36,837 nucleotides of DNA. Origin: DUEL01 sp964580565 (GTDB taxonomy: Bacteria; Chloroflexota; Anaerolineae; B4-G1; DUEL01). Positions 7,733 to 14,236 of the stretch are shown here, one piece after another. The DNA lies in the NCBI GenBank assembly GCA_964580565.1, contig CAZOLN010000008.1, forward strand, positions 1 through 36,837. The letters run 5' to 3'. Below the pieces are notes generated by a model. The model did no database searches. It worked only from the letters and a program-made list of their open reading frames with translations, and was not told where the DNA came from. Numbering within the stretch: the stretch's first letter is position 1; each line of letters opens with the position of its first letter. Both the position numbers and the translations under genes were made by a program.

Positions 7733-8137
7733 TCACGGCTCGGTTACGGTGACGACAGCCCTCCCCCTCTCTAATTGCTGGCGATCCAGGGTGACCAGGC
7801 ACTCCTCCACCTGATCCGCCAGCGCGACGTAGAGGGCGTCACATCCCCGGATGCGGTGCTCGCAGGCGATCTCAGCCGCCCGCCTGGTCAACGGCAGGGT
7901 GACCGGGACCAGTTCGACGACGCCTGTGCGGACCAAGCCCTGCACGGCGCGGCGGGCCAGCGTTGGGTCTCCGGTGCCCCGGCCGATCGCAGCGGCGACC
8001 TCGGCCAGGAGGATCACCGGCGCGCGGATGGGCTCCTGATCCTCCTGGGCTTTCTGCAGCCACGCCCAACTCCGAATGTGTCCAGGCTCGTTCGAGTTCA
8101 GCAACGCGACGTAGACACTGGCGTCGATGACCGCCAT
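7733..8137 (-). CDS. vapC: PIN-domain ribonuclease toxin, VapC family
   Basis: The protein has 134 residues, the normal size for a single PIN domain. The acidic metal-binding set is present: Asp5 (AVIDAS), Glu46 (LLAEVAAA), Asp100 (RGCDALYVALA) and Asp118 (VTLDRQQ). VapC toxins cut RNA, often tRNA, when the antitoxin is lost. It starts three bases after the antitoxin stop, the classic toxin-antitoxin arrangement. The set looks complete, so it is probably active. Confidence 0.9.
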   Translation of the reverse strand: MAVIDASVYVALLNSNEPGHIRSWAWLQKAQEDQEPIRAPVILLAEVAAAIGRGTGDPTLARRAVQGLVRTGVVELVPVTLPLTRRAAEIACEHRIRGCDALYVALADQVEECLVTLDRQQLERGRAVVTVTEP

Positions 8138-8140
8138 CGG

Positions 8141-8410
8141 TTATCTCCGTTGCTCGGCGACCAGTTCCACCCCGGTTTTGGGCGACTTCCAGGCCGCAGC
8201 GATCTCCCGCGCCAGGTCCTTCATCTCCGCCAAAGCCGCTTCTCGCTCGGCCTGGCGCATCCGCTGGGCGTCAGCGTCGGTGAAAGGCCGGAGCACCGCC
8301 ACCGGCTCACCACGGAGCGTGACCACGTACTCGGCCTTCTCCTCCCGCACGGTGCGGAGGATGCGGGAGGCCCGATTTTTCAGTTCGCGCACGCCGATTT
8401 TAGCAGGCAC
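8141..8410 (-). CDS. vapB: Phd/YefM-type antitoxin of the VapBC pair
   Basis: The protein has 89 residues. The N-terminal half is the Phd/YefM DNA-binding fold (IGVRELKNRASRILRTVREE, then AEYVVTLRGEPVAVLRPF). The C-terminal half is a charged helical tail (MRQAEREAALAEMKDLAREIAAAW) that would wrap the toxin. The start codon is GTG at 8408-8410, next to a gggggaag stretch. A consensus promoter and a palindrome over the start of transcription suggest autorepression by the VapBC complex. Confidence 0.9.
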   Translation of the reverse strand: MPAKIGVRELKNRASRILRTVREEKAEYVVTLRGEPVAVLRPFTDADAQRMRQAEREAALAEMKDLAREIAAAWKSPKTGVELVAEQRR

Positions 8411-8436
8411 CTTCCCCCCGTTTCCGGCGGCTCAAT

Positions 8437-8457
8437 TGTGGCCACCACGTAGCCACA
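8437..8457 (-). promoter_or_regulatory. Probable VapBC operator palindrome
   Basis: The inverted repeat TGTGGC (8437-8442), nine bases, then GCCACA (8452-8457) abuts the -10 box and covers the expected transcription start. This position suits autorepression by the antitoxin or the complex. Confidence 0.6.
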
Positions 8458-8485
8458 TTATAACGCCGAAGCGAGAGGGTGTCAA
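8457..8485 (-). promoter_or_regulatory. Consensus promoter of vapBC
   Basis: Read on the minus strand: TTGACA (8485-8480), 17 bases, TATAAT (8462-8457). Both hexamers are perfect matches at the ideal spacing. Confidence 0.85.
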
Positions 8486-8488
8486 CAG

Positions 8489-8521
8489 AGGTGCGACGCA
8501 CCTTGAAGGTGCGTCGCACCT
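8489..8521. repeat. 14-bp perfect palindrome GGTGCGWCGCACC
   Basis: Arm aggtgcgacgcacc (8489-8502), five-base loop, arm ggtgcgtcgcacct (8508-8521). It starts four bases past the serA stop. No T-run follows on the minus strand, so it is not a canonical intrinsic terminator. A half copy with one change lies at 22639-22652, so it belongs to a dispersed family. Confidence 0.8.
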
Positions 8522-8524
8522 ACC

Positions 8525-9436
8525 CTACCCTATCCTCTGCGCGAACTCGATGGCGATGCTGGCCACCTCCTCGCCCACGCGGGCCTTCGCCTCTTTGGTC
8601 CCCGCGCCGATGTGGGGCGAGCCGATGACCTGCGGCAACTCCATCAGCCGCTTGCCCCGATCCTCCTTCTCGTCCTCGAAGACGTCCAGCGCCGCCCCCG
8701 CCACCTTGCCGCTGACGATGGCATCGTACAGCGCCTTCTCGTCCAGCGTCCCGCCCCGGCCGCAGTTGATGATGTAGACCCCGTCCTTCATCTTGGCGAA
8801 CTCCTCCGCGCCGATGAGGTAGTGGGTCTCCGGGGTGTGGGGGACGTGGAGGGAGATGAAGTCGGAGCGGGCCAGGAGTTCGTCCAGGGAGACCTGGGTG
8901 GCGCCAGGGACCTCGACCTGGGTGCGGCGGTAGAAGATGACCTCCATCCCCAGCGCGGCCGCCTTCTGGGCCACCAGGCTCCCGATCCGGCCGCAGCCCA
9001 CCAGCCCCAGCGTCTTCCCGGCCAGTTCGATCCCCTTGCTGAAGGCCTTCTTCTCCCACTTACCGGCCTTCATCGACGCGGTGGCCTGGGGGATCTGCCG
9101 GGCCAGCGCGAAGAGATAGCCGATGGTCAACTCGGCCACCGAGTTCGAGGAGGCGGCCGGGGTGTTGCGGACCTCGATCCCCTTCGACTGGGCGTACTCC
9201 ACGTCGATGTTGTCCAGCCCCACCCCACCGCGAATGATCAACTTCAGGTTGGTCGCTTTGTCGATAAGAGGGGCGCGGACCTTGGTGCGGCTGCGGACGA
9301 CGATGGCGTCGTAGTCGGCGATGACCGCCTCCAGTTCCTCCGGCGAGATGTCGTCCCGCACGTCCACCTCGATCCCCGCCTCGCGCATCGCAGCGATGGC
9401 TTTTTCGTCGGTTGGGTCGCAGATGAGTAGTCTCAT
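8525..9436 (-). CDS. serA: D-3-phosphoglycerate dehydrogenase, short form without ACT domain
   Basis: The protein has 303 residues. NAD-dependent oxidation of 3-phosphoglycerate to phosphohydroxypyruvate is the expected first step of serine synthesis. The Rossmann motif is LGLVGCGRIG. The catalytic residues are Arg227 (CGRGGTLD), Glu256 (DVFEDE) and His275 (SPHIGAGT). VGLDNIDVEYAQSKGIEV is the usual SerA/FdhD-type core. The regulatory ACT and ASB domains of long SerA are absent, so serine feedback through ACT is not expected. It has a strong RBS (ggaggtgaccc ATG) and lies 28 bases after the aminotransferase, under the glycine riboswitch. A hydroxypyruvate-reductase function is the main alternative. 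Confidence 0.88.
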   Translation of the reverse strand: MRLLICDPTDEKAIAAMREAGIEVDVRDDISPEELEAVIADYDAIVVRSRTKVRAPLIDKATNLKLIIRGGVGLDNIDVEYAQSKGIEVRNTPAASSNSVAELTIGYLFALARQIPQATASMKAGKWEKKAFSKGIELAGKTLGLVGCGRIGSLVAQKAAALGMEVIFYRRTQVEVPGATQVSLDELLARSDFISLHVPHTPETHYLIGAEEFAKMKDGVYIINCGRGGTLDEKALYDAIVSGKVAGAALDVFEDEKEDRGKRLMELPQVIGSPHIGAGTKEAKARVGEEVASIAIEFAQRIG

Positions 9437-9464
9437 TGGGTCACCTCCGGTGTATCACCCCTAC

Positions 9465-10532
9465 CTACAACCCCAAAATATCATTGATCTGCTCCAGCAG
9501 CCAGCGGATGTCCTCCACCGTCAGGTCGCCCATGTGCGCGATGCGGAAGCACTTCTCCTTCAGATCGCCGTAGCCGTTGGAGATGATGGCGCCCCGCTTG
9601 CGCAGTTCCTCGTTCAGCCCGGCGACGCTGATGCCACGGGTGTTCTTGACGTTGGTGACGGTGGGGGAGAGGTACCGCTCGTCGGAGTAGAGAGCGAAAT
9701 ACTCGCGGGCCCAGTCCTGCACGATGGCCGCCATATCCTTGTGTCGCTGCCACCGGTTCTCCAGCCCCTCGGCCAGGATGTCGTCCATCTGCTTGTTGAG
9801 GGCCCAGATCAGGCTGATGGCGGGGGTCGCCGGGGTCTGGTGCTTCTCGTACTTCTTATCCATCTGCTCATAGGCGAAGTAATAGCCCGGGTTGGCAACC
9901 TGCTTGGCCCGCTCCCGCGCCCGGTCGCTCACCGCACAGACCGTCAGCCCGGGCGGGAGGGCGAAGCACTTCTGCACGCCGGCCAGGCAGACGTCCAGCC
10001 CCCAGGCGTCGAACTCGATCTTGACCCCGGCCATACAACTGACCGCGTCCACCAGGATCAACACGTCGGGGTACTTCTCCCGGATCATCGGAGCGATCTC
10101 CCAGACCGGGTTCATCACGCCGGTGGAGGTCTCGTTCATCACGATGGTCACCGCGTCGTACTCGCCGCTGGCGAGCGCCTCGTCCACCATCTCCGGCGTG
10201 ATCGCCTGGCCCATCGGCACCTCGATCTTGTCGCAGGGGATGCCGTTCGCCTTGGTGATCTGATGCCACCGCTTGGAGAAGGCACCGCAGACGGTGTTGA
10301 GGACCTTCTTGGTGGAGGCCTGCCGGACCGAACCCTCCATCACGCCGGTCGACGAAGAGGTGTAGAGGTAAACCCGCTGCGTGGTGTAGAGCAGTTTCTG
10401 GAGTTTGGGGGTCACCTCGGCCTGCAGCGCCGAGTACTCCGGCGTCCGATGGCCGATCATCGGGGCGGCCTGGGCCTGAAGAATCTCCTCTCGAACGTGC
10501 GTCGGACCGGGGATAAACAGTTTCGGATACAT
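9465..10532 (-). CDS. Class V PLP aminotransferase (serine/alanine-glyoxylate or phosphoserine type)
   Basis: The protein has 355 residues. PGPTHVREEILQAQ and MIGHRTPEYSALQAEV are the start of the AGXT/SGAT family. SSSTGVMEGSV binds the cofactor phosphate, VDAVSCMAG holds the PLP-nitrogen Asp, and the Schiff-base lysine is Lys188 in GVQKCFALPPG. These enzymes move amino groups between serine/alanine and glyoxylate or pyruvate. In several bacteria a class V enzyme of this kind next to serA serves as phosphoserine aminotransferase. The gaggaggtgaacg ATG start lies just after a glycine riboswitch and terminator, so expression should respond to glycine. The exact substrate is open. Confidence 0.88.
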   Translation of the reverse strand: MYPKLFIPGPTHVREEILQAQAAPMIGHRTPEYSALQAEVTPKLQKLLYTTQRVYLYTSSSTGVMEGSVRQASTKKVLNTVCGAFSKRWHQITKANGIPCDKIEVPMGQAITPEMVDEALASGEYDAVTIVMNETSTGVMNPVWEIAPMIREKYPDVLILVDAVSCMAGVKIEFDAWGLDVCLAGVQKCFALPPGLTVCAVSDRARERAKQVANPGYYFAYEQMDKKYEKHQTPATPAISLIWALNKQMDDILAEGLENRWQRHKDMAAIVQDWAREYFALYSDERYLSPTVTNVKNTRGISVAGLNEELRKRGAIISNGYGDLKEKCFRIAHMGDLTVEDIRWLLEQINDILGL

Positions 10533-10579
10533 CGTTCACCTCCTCACAGATGGATTGGTCACCCTATTTATCGACAAAC

Positions 10580-10614
10580 AAAAAGGGGAACGCACGACCG
10601 GCATGCATTCCCCC
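10580..10614 (-). terminator. Riboswitch-controlled intrinsic terminator
   Basis: On the minus strand ggggaatgc pairs with gcgttcccc (about 9 bp with one G-U) around an 11-base loop, followed directly by TTTTT. Its 5' strand overlaps 10609-10614, bases that also form the 3' side of P1 of the second aptamer, so the two folds exclude each other. Confidence 0.85.
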
Positions 10615-10795
10615 TGTCCACGACCTGAGAGATTCCCCGCCCTCCCACAGAGGGCAGGTTGCCCCGTCGGCGCCCGGCGGGCTCTCCAGGGGAGGCTACG
10701 ACACGGGGTCCTTTTACCTGAGAGTTTCGCCGACGCGGTCCGGTCCCCACCGTCGGCTTGCCCCTTCGGTGCCTCTAACGAGGTCTCTCCCCCGT
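10612..10795 (-). promoter_or_regulatory. Tandem glycine riboswitch
   Basis: Two glycine aptamers are read on the minus strand. The first (about 10793-10704) has gggagagacctcg, accgaaggggcaagccg and gaaactctcaggtaaaagga. The second (about 10694-10612) has ctggagagcccgcc, gccgacggggcaacc and atctctcaggtcgtggacag. These match the GGAGAG / GAAGGRGCAA / CUCAGGUAAAAGGAC consensus. P1 of the second aptamer (tcccct, 10693-10688, with aggggga, 10615-10609) competes with the terminator. Glycine binding should therefore favour read-through, as in known ON-type glycine switches. It controls the aminotransferase-serA operon. Confidence 0.93.
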
Positions 10796-10836
10796 ATCTG
10801 CCAACGACGACCGACCTCAATTGAACCGACGATCCC

Positions 10837-10864
10837 ATTGTAACAAATCCTTCGCAGATGTCAA
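10837..10864 (-). promoter_or_regulatory. Promoter of the glycine riboswitch operon
   Basis: TTGACA (10864-10859), 16 bases, TACAAT (10842-10837) on the minus strand. It places the start of transcription about 35 bases before the first aptamer. Confidence 0.8.
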
Positions 10865-10872
10865 AAGCGGAG

Positions 10873-10901
10873 TTGCCACCCCACGATAAGCATACTAAAA
10901 T
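10873..10901 (+). promoter_or_regulatory. Promoter of lipM
   Basis: TTGCCA (10873-10878), 17 bases, TAAAAT (10896-10901). The ATG at 10911 is only nine bases past the -10 box, so the 5' leader would be one to three bases. The -35 box is eight bases from that of the divergent riboswitch promoter. Confidence 0.7.
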
Positions 10902-10910
10902 CACGACGAA

Positions 10911-11723
10911 ATGGCAAACGGGTACCCGGTTGCGACCTGGCGTCTTATCCTCTCCCCCCCGGCGGACGGGGCCACCCATATGGCGGTGGACGAGGCGATC
11001 TGGGAGGCCGTCGCTGAGGGCCGGGCGCCCCCCACCCTGCGGCTCTACGCCTGGTCGCCCCCCTGCCTCTCACTGGGGCGCAACCAGCCCGCGGCGACCG
11101 TCAACCGGCGGGCCCTGCAGGAACGGGGGTACGACCTGGTACGCCGTCCCACCGGCGGGCAGGCCGTCCTCCACATCGACGAACTGACCTACTCCGTGGT
11201 CCTCCCCCTCGCCGACCCCCGCGCCCAGGGGGACATCCTGGAAAGTTGTGCGCGGCTCAGCGCCGGACTGGTCCGTGCGCTGGAGATCCTCGGCGTGGTC
11301 GGGGCCACCGCCCGCCGCCGCCCCCACCCACCCCAGGCGCGCGGGCCGGTCTGCTTCGAGACGACGGCCGACTTCGAGGTCGCCGTCGGCGGGAGGAAAC
11401 TGATCGGCAGCGCCCAGCGCCGGGGGCGCGGGACCCTCCTCCAGCACGGCGCGCTCCCCCTCTGGGGGGACATCACCCGCATCTGCCCCCTCCTCGTCCC
11501 GCCGGCCGACCCCCAGCGGGTGGCGGCGCGCGCCACGACCCTGGAGGCGGTCCTCGGCCGCCGGATCACGTGGGAGAAGGCTGCGGAGGCTATGACAGAG
11601 GGGTTTGCCCAGGCGCTGAACCTCCACCTAGAACCCGGCGGCCTGACGCCGGAGGAGCGCCAGCGGGCCGAGCAACTCCGGCGGGAAAAGTACGCCAGCG
11701 AAGAGTGGACCGGCCGGGTCTAG
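10911..11723 (+). CDS. lipM: Lipoyl/octanoyl transferase, LipM-like (BPL_LplA_LipB fold)
   Basis: The protein has 270 residues. WRLILSPPADGATHMAVDEA is the N-terminus of this family, YDLVRRPTGGQAVLH its RRxTGG substrate loop, and GPVCFETTADFEV carries Cys148, the acyl-thioester cysteine expected of LipM. GGRKLIGSAQRR includes the conserved lysine, Lys163. LipM moves octanoate from acyl carrier protein to a lipoyl domain, in many bacteria the glycine-cleavage H-protein. No adenylation C-terminal domain is visible, which favours transferase over ATP-dependent ligase. It is divergent from the glycine riboswitch operon and in the same neighbourhood as GcvT, which fits H-protein lipoylation. Confidence 0.85.
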   Translation: MANGYPVATWRLILSPPADGATHMAVDEAIWEAVAEGRAPPTLRLYAWSPPCLSLGRNQPAATVNRRALQERGYDLVRRPTGGQAVLHIDELTYSVVLPLADPRAQGDILESCARLSAGLVRALEILGVVGATARRRPHPPQARGPVCFETTADFEVAVGGRKLIGSAQRRGRGTLLQHGALPLWGDITRICPLLVPPADPQRVAARATTLEAVLGRRITWEKAAEAMTEGFAQALNLHLEPGGLTPEERQRAEQLRREKYASEEWTGRV

Positions 11724-11726
11724 CGA

Positions 11727-11798
11727 ACCACAGAGACACAGAGGACACAGAGGTCTCTCTATTTTTGAGGACCTCTGTGTCCTCTGTGCCTCTGTGGT
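11727..11798. repeat. CACAGAG palindromic repeat, near-perfect
   Basis: This is the best-paired copy. Left arm accacagagacacagaggac at 11727 onward; right arm tgtcctctgtgcctctgtgg, ending at about 11798; short centre. Each arm holds three roughly 9-base units (cctctgtgt / cctctgtgc / ctctgtggt). It separates convergent genes, lipM and the anchored protein. Confidence 0.9.
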
Positions 11799-11801
11799 GA
11801 A

Positions 11802-12671
11802 TTACGGTCCGAGCACGATGACGTTGATCACCGTGGGCAGAACGACGTGGTCGCCCCCCCCGGCGAGCGGAACCCGCGCCTGAGGCGCTCCGCCGAGGTA
11901 GAGGCCGACGGCGAGCCGGGCCTCGCCGGTGTACGTTGCTCCTTCATCGTTGAACACCAGCACGTGGGGGTCGACGATCACCTCACCGGCGACCCACCCG
12001 GTCGTCGGTCGGGTCCCACCAGCGGGGGGACCGTCGTGCTGGGCGATGAGCCGCCCGTCCGGCGTCAACAAATGGGTGAAGACGACGTAGTCCGCCGTCG
12101 CCGCGCCCTCCAGCGCTCGCCAGTAGAGGGTCAAAGCGACCCCCTCGCCGCTGGTCACCTGATCGTTCGCCAGGTCGTATCCGATCAGTTCGGCCACGTC
12201 GCCGAAGCGGGCGCCCACCGGAATCGAAGGCAGGCCCTCTCCGGCCGGAGCCGCTGGCGTGCTCGTCGGTGGCTCCGTGGGGAGAGCGGTCGGTGGCGGA
12301 GGAGGGGGGACCGTCGGAGGAAGGGTCGGCAATTCGCCCGCCACCGGCGTGGCGGTCGGCGTGGGAGAGGGGATCGGCGTCAACCCGAACGAAACCTCAG
12401 GCGTGGGGGAGGGTTCCAGGTCGGGCAGGGCGCGGGGGAGGAGGTAGGATTGCAAGAGGAACACCGCCACACCGACCAGCACGAACCCCAACGCGGTTCC
12501 CCACAGCCGATTGGCCTGGGCGATCATCATCTCCCGCTCAAAGGTGGTCAGGCTGGCCCCCAACCGCTGCTGCACGGCGAGGGCCCGGAAGATATAGATG
12601 AGGGCCCCCAGACCGCACGCCGCATAGATGATCCAGGCGAAATCGACCAGCCAGGCCAGAAGGACCTTCAT
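11802..12671 (-). CDS. Membrane-anchored protein with Pro/Thr linker and C-terminal beta-rich domain
   Basis: The protein has 289 residues with two N-terminal membrane segments (LLAWLVDFAWIIYAACGLGALIYIF and LWGTALGFVLVGVAVFLLQ), so the region between is probably cytoplasmic and the tail external. Residues of about 90-145 are a Pro/Thr/Ser linker (PTPTATPVAG, PPPPPPTALP). The C-terminal domain (GYDLANDQVTSGEGVALTLYWRAL, YVVFTHLLTPDGRLIAQHDG, ARLAVGLYLGG) is a beta-sandwich-like unit. A similar YDL...LTLYW pattern occurs at the end of the DUF2723 protein in this window. The start overlaps the PNP stop as ATGA, so it is translationally coupled. Its function is unknown. Confidence 0.8.
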   Translation of the reverse strand: MKVLLAWLVDFAWIIYAACGLGALIYIFRALAVQQRLGASLTTFEREMMIAQANRLWGTALGFVLVGVAVFLLQSYLLPRALPDLEPSPTPEVSFGLTPIPSPTPTATPVAGELPTLPPTVPPPPPPTALPTEPPTSTPAAPAGEGLPSIPVGARFGDVAELIGYDLANDQVTSGEGVALTLYWRALEGAATADYVVFTHLLTPDGRLIAQHDGPPAGGTRPTTGWVAGEVIVDPHVLVFNDEGATYTGEARLAVGLYLGGAPQARVPLAGGGDHVVLPTVINVIVLGP

Positions 12672-13510
12672 AGCCGCCTCAACACCCCACGGACGATCGC
12701 CTCGAGGCGTGGCGCCAGCAGCCGCCCGGCCTCCAGCACCTCCTCGTGGGTCGTCTCCGCCGGTGGCTCATCCTCCCCCGTCAGCACGTTGCTGATGCCG
12801 GAGAGCCCCAGCACCCGCATCCCCCCGTGCCGGGCGACGATCACCTCCGGTACGGTGGACATCCCCACCGCGTCGGCGCCGATCAGCCGGAGGAAACGGA
12901 CGTCCGCCGGACTCTCGAAGTTGGGCCCCGCCAGGCAGACGTAGACCCCCTCGTGGACGGGGATCCCGGCCTCCTGCGCCACCTGCAACGCCAGGGCCCG
13001 TAGCGCCGGATCGTAGGCACGGGTCATATCCGGAAAGCGCGGGCCAAACCGATCCAGGTTCGGCCCCCGCAGCGGGCTCTGCCCCGCCATGCCGATCAGG
13101 TTGATGTGGTCCCGGATAACCATCACGTCCGCCGGTTCGAAATCCAGGTTCAGACCACCAGCAGCGTTGGTCACAATCAGCGTTCCCACCCCCAGGGCCT
13201 GCATCACCCGGATGGGGAGGGTCACCTGGGCCATCGAGTACCCTTCGTAGTAGTGGGCCCGCCCCTGCATCACCATCACCATCTGGCCCTCGAGCCGACC
13301 GACCACCAGCCGCCCTGCGTGTCCCTCGACGGTGGCCTGGGGGAAGTGGGGGACCTCCGTATAGGGGATCACCGTCGCCGCTTCGACCGCCTCCGCCACC
13401 CCGCCAAGGCCGGAGCCCAGGATGATGCCGACCCGCGGGAGGTCGGTCAGAGACCGGCGGACCGCCGCCGCCGCCTCTTCGATCGTCTCCATCGTCACGA
13501 ACTCTTCCAC
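12668..13510 (-). CDS. Purine-nucleoside phosphorylase
   Basis: The protein has 280 residues, the size of trimeric class I PNP. GIILGSGLGG (phosphate loop), VEGHAGRLVVG, GRAHYYEGY, TNAAGGLNLDFEPADVM, GPNFESPADVRFLR, and GADAVGMSTVPEVIVARHGG followed by GLSGISN form the full family core. It phosphorolyses (deoxy)guanosine or inosine to base and ribose-1-phosphate in purine salvage. The start is GTG at 13508-13510, behind ggaggaggtgac; the ATG seven codons in lacks such a site. It lies in an operon with the upstream PH-domain gene and the downstream anchored protein. Confidence 0.93.
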   Translation of the reverse strand: MEEFVTMETIEEAAAAVRRSLTDLPRVGIILGSGLGGVAEAVEAATVIPYTEVPHFPQATVEGHAGRLVVGRLEGQMVMVMQGRAHYYEGYSMAQVTLPIRVMQALGVGTLIVTNAAGGLNLDFEPADVMVIRDHINLIGMAGQSPLRGPNLDRFGPRFPDMTRAYDPALRALALQVAQEAGIPVHEGVYVCLAGPNFESPADVRFLRLIGADAVGMSTVPEVIVARHGGMRVLGLSGISNVLTGEDEPPAETTHEEVLEAGRLLAPRLEAIVRGVLRRL

Positions 13511-13531
13511 GTCACCTCCTCCGACCTACAC

Positions 13532-14035
13532 CTAGTCCTCTATCGGTCCCCCGCCGGTCAACTCCCCCTTGGCCGTCAGGATCGCCGCTTTGAGACGGAT
13601 CGGATGGGCGACCCGCTGAAACTTGTCCACCCCCGTCTCCGTGCCGGAGATGACCCGCAGGTCGCCGTAGTCCAGGATCCGCCCCAGGAGACTCTGCTGG
13701 AGCACGAGGTCGTTGACCTTCTCCAACGAAGTGTCCGAGACATACTTATCGAACGTACCCCGCACGTCGATCACCCGCCGGCTGGTGACGATGTACTGTT
13801 CGCTCCGCCACCGGATGAACTGGATGGAAAAATGGACCACAGGGACCACCAGCAGCAGGAGGAGCAAAAGGGAAAATTGCACCTGGAGGAAAACCACCCC
13901 CGCCACAGCAAGGGCAACGATCACAACAGCGACCCCGAGATCGACCAGGATGGTCGGCAGCAGTGCCAGCCAGTGACGCCGGGTCACGAAGAGGATCTTC
14001 TCCCCCGGAACCAGCAGTTTCTCCACATATCCCAT
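13532..14035 (-). CDS. Bacterial PH-domain (bPH2/YdbS-like) membrane protein
   Basis: The protein has 167 residues. A short cytoplasmic lead (LLVPGEKILFVTRRHW) is followed by two adjacent membrane segments at about 22-65 (LLPTILVDLGVAVVIVALAV and FSLLLLLLLVVPVVHFSIQF). A bPH2 domain follows (EQYIVTSRRVIDVRGTFDKY, SLEKVNDLVLQQSLLGRILDYGDL). PH-like proteins of this build sit in the membrane, and no enzyme activity is known. RBS aaggagat before ATG. It is first in an operon with PNP. Confidence 0.88.
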   Translation of the reverse strand: MGYVEKLLVPGEKILFVTRRHWLALLPTILVDLGVAVVIVALAVAGVVFLQVQFSLLLLLLLVVPVVHFSIQFIRWRSEQYIVTSRRVIDVRGTFDKYVSDTSLEKVNDLVLQQSLLGRILDYGDLRVISGTETGVDKFQRVAHPIRLKAAILTAKGELTGGGPIED

Positions 14036-14098
14036 CGGACATCTCCTTCCAGAGCTGGGTAACGACGGCCCCTACCAACGCCGTGAACCGGCCCTGCC

Positions 14099-14126
14099 AT
14101 TATACCGGGTTCGCTTTTCCTCACAA
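14099..14126 (-). promoter_or_regulatory. Promoter of the PH-PNP operon
   Basis: TTGTGA (14126-14121), 16 bases, TATAAT (14104-14099) on the minus strand. The leader would be about 57 bases with a proper RBS. Confidence 0.7.
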
Positions 14127-14156
14127 GCCACTCCAGACACTCGTGCGGTGGATGAA

Positions 14157-14218
14157 ACCACAGAGACGCAGAGGACACAGAGAAATAAAATTTGAGAGAA
14201 CCTCCGTGCCTCTGTGGT
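14157..14218. repeat. CACAGAG palindromic repeat, shortened
   Basis: The left arm aaccacagagacgcagagga starts at about 14157. The right arm cctccgtgcctctgtggt ends at 14218 and is one unit shorter than the left. It separates queA from the PH operon, both on the minus strand. Confidence 0.85.
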
Positions 14219-14236
14219 GAGACCGCGTAAGCCCGC

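Noticed and set aside
5513..7774. 753-codon plus-strand frame opposite DUF1015 and the membrane protein
   Set aside because: It crosses two intergenic repeats and three minus-strand genes, and its composition (HHPVVEDH-type) is that of an antisense shadow.
8489..8521. Intrinsic terminator of the serA operon
   Set aside because: The hairpin is strong, but it is followed by ctgttgacac on the minus strand with no T-run, and a half copy elsewhere shows it is a dispersed repeat. It may still slow polymerase.
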